Shown piece by piece: positions 13,207 to 19,143 of a stretch of DNA of 25,170 bases. Origin of the DNA: a bacterium. GTDB lineage: Bacteria; Patescibacteriota; Minisyncoccia; Phycocordibacterales; UBA10002. The translations under genes and the position numbers were made by a program. The stretch lies in NCBI GenBank assembly GCA_030649775.1, contig JAUSFR010000033.1, positions 1 through 25,170 of the forward strand. Reading direction: 5' to 3'. Below the pieces are notes generated by a model. That model ran no database searches and was not told the origin of the DNA. It was given only the letters and a program-made list of their open reading frames with translations. Within the stretch, counting starts at the first letter, position 1, and each line of letters opens with the position of its first letter.

Positions 13207-13959
13207 ATGTTGTACTTCTTCTACGGTTCGGACAAAGACAGTGCGCGCGAAAAGGCAAACGCGCTTATTTTGAGTTTGCAGAAAAAGAAGCCCGATGCGG
13301 AGCTGTTTCGCCTGGACCCCAGCAGTAGAGGAGAACCTTCACTCGGAGAAGAGCCAGAGCAGTGGCTTCACGCAAAACTTACCGAACTTGCGGGGTCACA
13401 GGGGCTTTTTAACAACAGCTACCTTGTGTACCTCACCAATGTCTTGGAGGACAAAGAGGTGAAGGAAATTTTTCTGGAGCGATTGGGGGAAATAGGGGAG
13501 TCGCCAAACGTTTTTATTATGCTTGAAGGTGAGGTGGACAAGAAGACGCTTCTCGCGATAACCGACGTGGCGGAAAAGGTACAACTCTTTGAGGGTAAAG
13601 AAGAAAAAAGGAAGCCCGCTTTCAATATTTTTTCGCTCACGGACGCGTTCGGGAAGCGGGACAAAAAAAGTTTGTGGGTACTCTATCAAAAGGCGGTTGC
13701 AAGTGGAGCCGTTCCCGAAGAAATTCACGGCATTTTGTTTTGGCAACTTAAATCAATGCTCGTTGCTTCTACCGCAAGAACGGCAGGGGAAGCCGGTGTC
13801 GCCCCGTTCGTCTTCACCAAAGCAAAAAGCTTTCTCAAAAACTATTCGGTGGAGGAACTGCAGAAGTTTTCTTCCATCTTCGTGCGTATGTATCACGATG
13901 CCCACCGAGGCATTCACGATTTTGAAATCGCGCTTGAACGTTTTATTTTGACCTTATAA
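13207..13959 (+). CDS. holA: DNA polymerase III delta subunit-like protein (HolA family)
   Basis: Clamp-loader subunit that opens the sliding clamp for loading onto DNA. The 250-aa protein begins MLYFFYGSDKDSAREKANAL, matching the family's non-catalytic AAA+-like N-terminus. It continues with FNNSYLVYLTNVLEDKEV and VFIMLEGEVDKKT (the usual end-of-domain strand) and ends in an all-helical region (EEIHGILFWQLKSMLVA, KNYSVEELQKFSSIFVRMYHDAHRG). That last pattern resembles the collar domain (…W.l..l…ya..l..l…D...K). It is shorter than the usual ~340 aa and quite divergent; the name rests on overall pattern and the terminal helices. Neighbouring replication genes (polA) fit. Convergent with pyrC. 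Confidence 0.72.
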   Translation: MLYFFYGSDKDSAREKANALILSLQKKKPDAELFRLDPSSRGEPSLGEEPEQWLHAKLTELAGSQGLFNNSYLVYLTNVLEDKEVKEIFLERLGEIGESPNVFIMLEGEVDKKTLLAITDVAEKVQLFEGKEEKRKPAFNIFSLTDAFGKRDKKSLWVLYQKAVASGAVPEEIHGILFWQLKSMLVASTARTAGEAGVAPFVFTKAKSFLKNYSVEELQKFSSIFVRMYHDAHRGIHDFEIALERFILTL

Positions 13960-13984
13960 AAAAACGCACCTCCCGTGAGGTGCG
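13958..13984 (-). terminator. Intrinsic terminator of pyrC
   Basis: Read on the minus strand, a perfect 8-bp stem CGCACCTC/GAGGTGCG (13965-13972 with 13977-13984) followed by seven T. It lies in the 46-bp gap between converging holA and pyrC. Confidence 0.85.
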
Positions 13985-14005
13985 CCTGCTGACAAGTTAA
14001 CCCTG

Positions 14006-15112
14006 TTAGGGTTCCGCCAGAACCTGAAAATCAGGGAAGTCTTTGAAACTCCACGATGATGGTTTTCCAGCTCCGAAAGGAACCGCGACCGTTGAACCGA
14101 GGATGTACTCGTGTGGCACCGTGTGCGGTTGCCGTACAAGTGTCAGAGTGCTTTTGGTTTTGGAGAGTTCGTAGTGGCGACGGGCATTCCCGGAGAGAAA
14201 GTTCACCAGGTTCTTATATTGCGGTGTTCCCTCTGGCCCGAGTGCGTTTTCTTCCTCAAAGATTTGGATGATGCGTGGAAGTGCCTCAATAAGGTTCCAT
14301 ATACCGCACATTGCGTCAGCGCACTCCTTTAATCCCTTCGGCCAGATGGCATCGTCAAGCCCGTTGATTGCTTTGGGGTGTCCGCTCACCATGAGGCGTC
14401 GTATCTCATGCATATCGCGGAGCAGTTTTGCGGGCGGGCGACACACATGGTGGTTCTTTCCGTGCGTGTCATTTTCACGAAGATACCCATAGTGAACCGC
14501 GAGTTCAAAGACGACACGGTCTTCCATGTCCATCAGTGTAGGTACGACACGAGTGTCACTCAAATGACACCAGGTCATATTGAGTCCGGGAACGAGGTTG
14601 TACACCTGTTCAAACGCTCCCAGCGCGGCGTATTCACACTCCGAATCATCCCACAATTTTCTCGGGTGTTCATTGTGCCAAAGCGAGTGAGCCTTTTTCC
14701 CGTCATAGGTCTTTTCCGTCGCGATAACCTCGTAGCAACCACGCAGATTTGGGTGCATATAGTTGCTGATGCCGTCGTCGGCGTGAGTCGTCTTGCTCTT
14801 TGGGTAAAGCTTGAAGAATCTAAAACCCCAAAGAATTGCTTTCTTGACCATGTCGGGAGTCGTATCCTCACGCAATTTAATCACCGGGTGAAGTTCAAAC
14901 TCCACGCTGGGGTCTTTTGCTTGTTGTACCGCATGCGCCCGCTCTTTATACCGGACTGCGTCTTCCGCGGTAAGAATGGGAGGTTTGGTATTTCCCATCC
15001 CGAGATAGTGGTGAAAGATGTGCATCATAATCCGGATGAGATATTCAAAGACCTCGTCTTGTCGTGGGTGCCCGTGTCCGTTGTTCGGTTTCGGTATCGT
15101 AATAGAATCCAT
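14006..15112 (-). CDS. pyrC: Dihydroorotase (PyrC-like, divergent)
   Basis: Cyclises carbamoyl-aspartate to dihydroorotate in pyrimidine synthesis. The 368-aa protein aligns by motif with E. coli-type PyrC. HGHPR (His13, His15, Arg17) matches HLHLR; GNTKPP matches MPNLAPP; FKLYPKSKTT (Lys101) matches the carbamylated-lysine segment AKLYP; His146 (LWHNEHP) and His183 (WCHLSD) match the second metal site. SGHPKAINGLDDA lines up without gaps with the SG...GTDSA segment, giving catalytic Asp253. The C-terminus (VPFGAGKPSSWSFK) matches VPFLAGETVRWSVK. The His that helps bind substrate after the Asp is Trp257 here. Upstream in-frame TTG/ATG codons exist, but MDSITIPKP places the first His as in the family and has TTGACA-N17-GACCGT ending 7 nt before it. 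pyrD lies upstream on the same strand. Confidence 0.85.
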   Translation of the reverse strand: MDSITIPKPNNGHGHPRQDEVFEYLIRIMMHIFHHYLGMGNTKPPILTAEDAVRYKERAHAVQQAKDPSVEFELHPVIKLREDTTPDMVKKAILWGFRFFKLYPKSKTTHADDGISNYMHPNLRGCYEVIATEKTYDGKKAHSLWHNEHPRKLWDDSECEYAALGAFEQVYNLVPGLNMTWCHLSDTRVVPTLMDMEDRVVFELAVHYGYLRENDTHGKNHHVCRPPAKLLRDMHEIRRLMVSGHPKAINGLDDAIWPKGLKECADAMCGIWNLIEALPRIIQIFEEENALGPEGTPQYKNLVNFLSGNARRHYELSKTKSTLTLVRQPHTVPHEYILGSTVAVPFGAGKPSSWSFKDFPDFQVLAEP

Positions 15113-15119
15113 AGTTTTT

Positions 15120-15148
15120 ACGGTCGTTTCGGTCGTTTCGGTTGTCAA
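15120..15148 (-). promoter_or_regulatory. Promoter of pyrC with a tandem-repeat spacer
   Basis: On the minus strand a perfect TTGACA (15143-15148), 17-nt spacer and weak -10 GACCGT (15120-15125), 7 nt before the ATG. The spacer and -10 consist of nearly exact 9-nt tandem copies of GACCGAAAC. Confidence 0.4.
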
Positions 15149-15171
15149 TACTGCCACCATCCTAACCGAGG

Positions 15172-15202
15172 CAAACAAAAAGGCAAGCCGGGGAGGGCTT
15201 GC
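15172..15202 (-). terminator. Intrinsic terminator upstream of pyrC
   Basis: Minus-strand 7-bp stem GCAAGCC/GGCTTGC (15183-15189 with 15196-15202) followed by CTTTTTGTTT. It would end transcripts from the Cys-rich ORF, separating it from pyrC. Confidence 0.75.
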
Positions 15203-15229
15203 TGTTTGAGGGGGTGCGCGAGACAGGGG

Positions 15230-15505
15230 TCACTCTCGGGGCGGGTCCTGCATCTGTCTGGAGAGCCACCCCCAACCTCCCCTTCGCAACTTACGTTGTT
15301 TGCGCAGGTCGTACGGAAGTGGGGGCGGAACTGGCGAAGTGTCCTGCGCAGTCTCGGGCACTTTGAGTTTCGGTTTCCTGCGATGACAGGGACACCTACA
15401 TTTATATTTTTCCGATTGGCTTTGGCGGTTCACAGGGTCTCGCTCTGGACAGCGTGTGCATTCTCCGTCTCGACAGTAGGGGGTGAGGAACTTTTGTGCT
15501 GGCAT
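15230..15505 (-). CDS. Small Cys-rich hypothetical protein, 91 aa
   Basis: Not recognised. The N-terminal half carries two cysteine groups, Cys11/16/19 (YCRDGECTRC) and Cys36/38/40 (KCRCPCHR), that could bind zinc or another metal. The second half is basic and Pro-rich (KPKLKVPETAQ, PVPPPLPYDLRKQRK). There is no signal peptide. It has intrinsic terminators on both sides, as expected for an independent gene. The start is uncertain: TATATA abuts the ATG and TTGCAT lies 18 nt before it, so a transcript from that box would begin after the ATG. A spurious ORF cannot be excluded. Confidence 0.45.
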   Translation of the reverse strand: MPAQKFLTPYCRDGECTRCPERDPVNRQSQSEKYKCRCPCHRRKPKLKVPETAQDTSPVPPPLPYDLRKQRKLRRGGWGWLSRQMQDPPRE

Positions 15506-15554
15506 ATATATAGGTTTCTGTCCTCATCCTATGCAAGTCACCTAAAAAAGCAAG

Positions 15555-15588
15555 CAAAGAAAAAACGCCATCCGAAAACGGACGGCGT
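15555..15588 (-). terminator. Intrinsic terminator of pyrD
   Basis: On the minus strand, ACGCC.TCCG pairs with CGGA.GGCGT (15565-15588, one internal mismatch, AAAA/TTTT loop), followed by a T6 tract. It begins about 28 nt after the pyrD stop. Confidence 0.8.
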
Positions 15589-15616
15589 GTTATAAACAAA
15601 TGAAACAAGGGAAGCG

Positions 15617-16714
15617 TTAGCCTCTGTTGGTGTTAGGGTGAATTGAATTCATATCCCAGCCCTCCCGTTGCATAATAGTAGCGAGTTCACAGTTTATTCG
15701 GTGGGCGAGGAGCGGCCCCTCATACACAAAGCCGGTGAGCACCTGGACTAGATTTGCTCCCGCTACGATTATATCGGCCGCGTGCGAACCCGACGATATT
15801 CCACCGACGCCGATAAGCACATGTGTGGGGAGAAGTTCTCGGAGCAGGCGCATCACTTCAATCGCTCGCCTACGCAGAGGCGGGCCACTTAACCCCCCGG
15901 TCTCCTTCGGGTCTTCGCGCAGGCCGTCTCGCGAAATGGTCGTATTCACCGCGACCACCCCTTTAATCCCCGTCTGTAGCACTACCTCCGCGACGTCTAC
16001 AAACTGGCTGTGGGTAAGGTCAGGGGCGACCTTTACCAAAATAGGTCGGGTGCTTCCTTTGTTATACAATCTCCGGTTCAACTCCTGAAGCGCCGTAAGG
16101 ATTTCCAGAAGAAGCCCTTTATCTTGCAACTGTCGCAACCCCGGCGTGTTTGGCGAGCTCACATTCACCACGAGAAAGTCAGCGAAAGACATCAGTTCCT
16201 CGGCAACCGCAAGATAGTCTTTAACGGCGTTAGAGAGTGTCGTATCTTTATTTTTGCCGAGGTTTATCCCAAGAGGTACCGATAGGCCGGGTCGATACTT
16301 TCTAAGATTAGCCTTGACTGCGGCAACTCCCGGACTGTTGAACCCCATTCGATTGATAAGAGCTTTGTCGTTTCTTAATCGGAACATTCGCGGACGTGCG
16401 TTGCCCGGCTGTGGGAGAGGAACAACCCCGCCTATTTCAATGAAGCCGAGTCCCAAGGCATCCCATCCTTGGATGGCGGTACCGTGTTTGTCCATGCCGG
16501 CGGCAAGACCCACAGGATTGGGGAAGTGCGTTCCCCAGAAGTTCTGCGCAAGGGAAGAGCCTGTGCCCCGAACCGTCAAGATATCTCGCAGAATCCCTTT
16601 CAGTACATAGTGACGGCCCACCCGTTCCAGCAGGCGGGTGGCGAAGTCATGGGCGTTTTCCGGGTCGTTTTTTGAGAGAGCAAACAATAGTGGACGGCCA
16701 AGTAGTTTATACAT
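15617..16714 (-). CDS. pyrD: Dihydroorotate dehydrogenase, class 2 (quinone type)
   Basis: Oxidises dihydroorotate to orotate with FMN; class 2 enzymes are membrane-associated and pass electrons to quinone. The 365-aa protein has the class 2 N-terminal helical extension (1-45) and GLAAGMDKHG (69-78). It also has the GNARPRMFRL and NRMGFNSPG segments (about 104-129), NVSSPNTPGLR with the class 2 catalytic Ser187, VKVAPDL with Lys228, and NTTISRDGL and GVGGISSG for FMN phosphate. Length is typical. A Shine-Dalgarno (AAAGGA) lies 8 nt before the ATG, which sets it apart from leaderless neighbours. It precedes the Cys-rich ORF and pyrC on the same strand but has its own terminator. No other pyrimidine or respiratory gene is in view. 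Confidence 0.95.
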   Translation of the reverse strand: MYKLLGRPLLFALSKNDPENAHDFATRLLERVGRHYVLKGILRDILTVRGTGSSLAQNFWGTHFPNPVGLAAGMDKHGTAIQGWDALGLGFIEIGGVVPLPQPGNARPRMFRLRNDKALINRMGFNSPGVAAVKANLRKYRPGLSVPLGINLGKNKDTTLSNAVKDYLAVAEELMSFADFLVVNVSSPNTPGLRQLQDKGLLLEILTALQELNRRLYNKGSTRPILVKVAPDLTHSQFVDVAEVVLQTGIKGVVAVNTTISRDGLREDPKETGGLSGPPLRRRAIEVMRLLRELLPTHVLIGVGGISSGSHAADIIVAGANLVQVLTGFVYEGPLLAHRINCELATIMQREGWDMNSIHPNTNRG

Positions 16715-16784
16715 AGTATGTATCCTTTCAGTTTTTCTGGTTCATACCCATTGTCGGTATTTCTGTCGCCATCTTAGCCAAGAC

Positions 16785-16814
16785 AAAACAAAACGCAAGC
16801 TTGCGTTTTGTTTT
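16785..16814 (-). terminator. 30-bp perfect palindrome, terminator of tRNA-Lys
   Basis: 15-bp arms without mismatch (16785-16799 and 16800-16814) centred on AAGCTT. Arm ends are A-rich/T-rich, so the RNA hairpin has a GC core and a T4GT4-like tail on either strand. Lies 8 nt past the tRNA 3' end, between it and pyrD. Confidence 0.7.
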
Positions 16815-16821
16815 ACAATTA

Positions 16822-16894
16822 TCCGCCCAGTAGGGATCGAACCTACGACCTTGTCCTTAAAAGGGACCTGCTCTACCAACTGAGCTATGGGCGG
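16822..16894 (-). tRNA. tRNA-Lys (anticodon UUU)
   Basis: Cloverleaf on the minus strand: acceptor CCGCCCA/TGGGCGG, D arm GCTC-AGTTGGTA-GAGC, anticodon arm with loop CTTTTAA (anticodon TTT), T arm GTAGG-TTCGATC-CCTAC and discriminator A at 16822. The outermost anticodon-stem pair (27-43) is a G-A mismatch; all other stem pairs are canonical. CCA is not encoded. Transcribed separately from pyrD. Confidence 0.95.
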
Positions 16895-16903
16895 AACCCA
16901 CGT

Positions 16904-16932
16904 GTTATACCATACTCTCCGCGTGTTTTGAA
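16904..16932 (-). promoter_or_regulatory. Promoter of tRNA-Lys
   Basis: Minus-strand TTCAAA (16927-16932), 17-nt spacer, and TATAAC (16904-16909) preceded by TGG; the tRNA begins 9 nt later. Confidence 0.6.
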
Positions 16933-16935
16933 GCT

Positions 16936-17340
16936 CTAGAGCGGAAGGTCAAACGCGAGAGCGCCTGCGCCGGTGAGTAGGAGTGAGAACGAAATGACGG
17001 CGATAAGAAAGAAAAGATGGCGACGGTGTTCAATGTGCGCGCCGTGTTTTCCCTTGAGGTAGTAGGCTTCAAGTGAGAGGATGAACGCGACCAAAGCTGC
17101 AATCTGCGTGTAGAGACCTATAATAAGCATTACCGCGAGACCGATTTCAAGAAGGCCCAGCAGGGTAACGTAACGCGTTCCTTGCTTGAGTCCAAGCGCT
17201 TCAAAAAGCGCGCCATGCTGTTCCCGTCCGACACCGAGCGTGTGCCTGCCGAAATCCAGAAAGACCACTCCGAGAGCGAGTCGAAGGAGCAGGGGGGCGA
17301 AGAAGCCTAGGTTGAGTAAATCGGGGAAAACGTTGAGCAT
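16936..17340 (-). CDS. DoxX-family membrane protein
   Basis: Small integral membrane protein of 134 aa with about four hydrophobic segments: near 8-28 (FAPLLLRLALGVVFLDFG), 58-78 (LGLLEIGLAVMLIIGLY), 80-92 (IAALVAFILSLEA) and 110-130 (LFFLIAVISFSLLLTGAGAL). The RLALGVVFLDFGRHTLG stretch and G.LEI.... pattern fit DoxX/DoxD-like proteins, whose roles are mostly unknown (some link to thiol or quinone redox chemistry). The frame is open to 17658, but a TGG-TATCAT extended -10 ends exactly 6 nt before MLNVFPDLL, so the short form is chosen. The upstream extension is repeat-derived and overlaps trmH. Function in this organism is not known. Confidence 0.75.
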   Translation of the reverse strand: MLNVFPDLLNLGFFAPLLLRLALGVVFLDFGRHTLGVGREQHGALFEALGLKQGTRYVTLLGLLEIGLAVMLIIGLYTQIAALVAFILSLEAYYLKGKHGAHIEHRRHLFFLIAVISFSLLLTGAGALAFDLPL

Positions 17341-17346
17341 GTCTGT

Positions 17347-17355
17347 ATGATACCA
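17347..17355 (-). promoter_or_regulatory. Extended -10 promoter of the DoxX gene
   Basis: TGG-TATCAT on the minus strand with 6 nt (ACAGAC) before the ATG at 17340. Confidence 0.6.
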
Positions 17356-17360
17356 TAAAG

Positions 17361-17513
17361 AAAAAAACACAAAGCACAGACAGAACAAAAATCCAGACAA
17401 AACACAACTACTCAAACCACAAACGAATCCACAGTCATCTACATTTTGGTTTTTGTGCGCTGTGTTTTGGAGCGCTTGTTTGGTATTTTGGATGCTGTGC
17501 TTTGTGCTTTTAT
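17361..17513. repeat. Imperfect inverted repeat of CACAAAGCACAGA-like words
   Basis: Left half (about 17365-17435) of CACAAAGCACAG and AAAAATCCAGACAAAACAC words; right half (about 17445-17513) with complements such as GTGTTTTGGAGC, TTTGGTATTTTGGATG and CTGTGCTTTGTGC. Occupies the divergent DoxX-trmH spacer, like the element at 2688-2838. Confidence 0.6.
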
Positions 17514-17517
17514 AACG
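17489..17517 (+). promoter_or_regulatory. Promoter of trmH-like gene
   Basis: TTGGAT (17489-17494), 17-nt spacer, TATAAC (17512-17517). Predicted leader of about 12 nt, so this gene departs from the strict leaderless geometry. The -35 lies inside the repeat. Confidence 0.45.
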
Positions 17518-17535
17518 AGCGTAACCATTTTCAGT

Positions 17536-18012
17536 ATGTCGCACGGGAAAAAAGATATCCTTCTCATCCTCCACAACATTCGCAGTGTCCACAACGTAGG
17601 TTCCATTTTTCGAACCGCAGACGGAGCTGGTGTTGAGAAACTGTACCTCGTCGGACACACGCCGACACCGATAGACCGATTTGGCCGCGCGAGGAAAGAT
17701 TTAGCGAAGGTTGCGCTCGGCGCGGAGGTAAGTGTCTCGTGGGAGTACCACAAAACCATCTCGCCACTTATTCGAAAACTTCGGAAGGAGGGAGTGGGTG
17801 TTGTCGCCGTAGAGCAAGACGAGCGTTCGGTCAATTACAAAACATTCAAAACGAAAAAACCGGTGGCGCTTATACTGGGAAATGAAGTGACGGGTATTCC
17901 TAAAAAAGTGCTCGCGCTCTGTGATGCCATCGTTGAGATTCCGATGCGCGGGAAGAAGGAGTCGCTCAATGTTTCGGTGGTCGCCGGAATTGTACTGTTT
18001 GAGCTTGTATGA
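17536..18012 (+). CDS. SpoU/TrmH-family RNA 2'-O-methyltransferase
   Basis: SPOUT-fold enzyme that methylates ribose 2'-OH in tRNA or rRNA using S-adenosylmethionine through a trefoil knot. The 158-aa protein has motif 1 NIRSVHNVGSIFRTADG (14-30, with Asn14 and Arg26), motif 2 LILGNEVTGIP (112-122) and motif 3 IPMRGKKESLNVSVVAG (135-151). There is no N-terminal substrate-binding domain, as in minimal TrmL/TrmH-like proteins. The target nucleotide cannot be assigned. Upstream in-frame codons exist, but MSHGKKDILLILHNIRS gives the usual N-terminus and the extra sequence is repeat-derived. Confidence 0.9.
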   Translation: MSHGKKDILLILHNIRSVHNVGSIFRTADGAGVEKLYLVGHTPTPIDRFGRARKDLAKVALGAEVSVSWEYHKTISPLIRKLRKEGVGVVAVEQDERSVNYKTFKTKKPVALILGNEVTGIPKKVLALCDAIVEIPMRGKKESLNVSVVAGIVLFELV

Positions 18013-18015
18013 GTG

Positions 18016-18939
18016 CTAGTAGCCGTATCTGCGGGAGTCAATAAGTTTGCCGTCCACGTCCACGAGTTCAACGATTTCCCGCTTGTCCCGCCAGAGCCGT
18101 GTGCTTCGTCCAAAATAGACGCGCCATTCTCCTTTGAAAAAATTCGGCGCATTTTTGTAGTCCGTCACGCACTGATTGTAGTTGATACGGTTAAAGAGGT
18201 ACGCGCGACAACTTCCGTCCGATTCAAGATTCTTCGGGACGCTCGAAAGGACGACGCATCGCGGGACTTTCCCAAGGTAGTCGTAACAGTCGTCACTAAG
18301 CTGATTGGGAGGAAGGGGAAGAGGACCATCTTTCGGGCGGGGACACTCCCGCGGGAGGCTCGGATAGAAGGTACGTCCTTGCTCCATATAGCCGGTGCAT
18401 AGGTTAAGCTGGAAGCCTCCTCGGAGAGGAACCGCCTGACCAAGCGGAGAGTGTCCGGAGAGAAGGTATACCCTCCCTCCCGGGCGAAGCAGTATAGGGT
18501 CTCCCGTTCCTTCGTTGGTCGGGTAGAACATACTCCATCCTTTCCCGATAGTTTGCCCATTCAGGCTCACCCCGCTTCGCAGGGTAAGGCCCGTGATATT
18601 TATATCACTCGTATTCTTGGTGGATGCCCGAATGATGACATATTCTTTTTCCACGACACCGCGATTTACGGTGGAGATGGTAAGTTTTCCCCTAAGAGGA
18701 GAAACTTCCGGCAGTACTCCGCCCGGGAGCTCACTTTCGGAGATGACGGTACTCGCGGGGACTCTGAGTGACTCTGCTTTTTTCGGCTTCGCCTGCGAGC
18801 TTGGTTTTGCGGGTACGACTTGTGCCTGTGGAGTAGAGGACGCGTGCTCGGAGGCTCGTCTCGTCGCGGTGCTTTTTCCACTAAGCCAAATAATCCCGAA
18901 AATCAGGAGAAAGCCGATAAACCATTTTGTGTCGTCCAT
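18016..18939 (-). CDS. Membrane-anchored lamin-tail-domain-like protein
   Basis: 307 aa. Residues about 5-20 (KWFIGFLLIFGIIWLSG) form one membrane anchor, followed by a Ser/Pro/Lys-rich linker to about 80. The outer part has strands such as EYVIIRASTKNTSDINITGLTLRS and LRPGGRVYLLSG, and ends KREIVELVDVDGKLIDSRRYGY. The first and last patterns fit lamin tail (LTD) beta-sandwich domains, common on surface proteins of such bacteria. Between them is an inserted segment with six Cys (first LCTGYM, last YNQCVTDY), probably disulfide-bonded outside the cell. Function unknown. It converges on trmH, 3 bp apart. Its start codon abuts one arm of a long inverted repeat. Confidence 0.7.
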   Translation of the reverse strand: MDDTKWFIGFLLIFGIIWLSGKSTATRRASEHASSTPQAQVVPAKPSSQAKPKKAESLRVPASTVISESELPGGVLPEVSPLRGKLTISTVNRGVVEKEYVIIRASTKNTSDINITGLTLRSGVSLNGQTIGKGWSMFYPTNEGTGDPILLRPGGRVYLLSGHSPLGQAVPLRGGFQLNLCTGYMEQGRTFYPSLPRECPRPKDGPLPLPPNQLSDDCYDYLGKVPRCVVLSSVPKNLESDGSCRAYLFNRINYNQCVTDYKNAPNFFKGEWRVYFGRSTRLWRDKREIVELVDVDGKLIDSRRYGY

Positions 18940-19059
18940 CCCGTTAGAAGTAGGACGCGGACAAAAAGAGTTCCGCGATCCCCACCGTGTTAGTTGTTAA
19001 GTCGTCTGACATACTCTATCCCGTTATCCCTGATTATGCGTCCGCTACTTCTAACGGGA
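18939..19059. repeat. 121-bp element with 15-bp perfect terminal inverted repeats
   Basis: TCCCGTTAGAAGTAG (18939-18953) and its exact complement (19045-19059) flank 91 nt. Additional pairing GGACGC/GCGTCC continues inward after a 2-nt bulge. CCA flanks both ends (18936-18938 and 19060-19062), a possible 3-bp target duplication. It lies between diverging genes and touches the start codon of the anchored protein. Could be a MITE-like element or a large hairpin in the 5' region of that transcript. Confidence 0.55.
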
Positions 19060-19128
19060 CCATAGCAAGTTAATTGTAGAACAAATACCGCGACTTTCCC
19101 AATCTCTCCCGTTCCCCGTCTCTTTTTT

Positions 19129-19137
19129 TGTTATACT
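19129..19137 (+). promoter_or_regulatory. Extended -10 promoter of the amidase gene
   Basis: TGT-TATACT followed by 6 nt (ATTCAC) and the GTG start at 19144. No -35 is evident, as is common for extended -10 promoters. Confidence 0.6.
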
Positions 19138-19143
19138 ATTCAC

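Noticed and set aside
14378..15595. A 405-codon plus-strand open frame
   Set aside because: It is antisense to pyrC and the Cys-rich ORF, shows no recognisable domains, and pyrC on the opposite strand has all catalytic motifs. A shadow frame.
17341..17658. N-terminal extension of the DoxX frame by 106 codons
   Set aside because: It runs antisense through the trmH start and the word repeat; the DoxX domain and a matching promoter begin at 17340.
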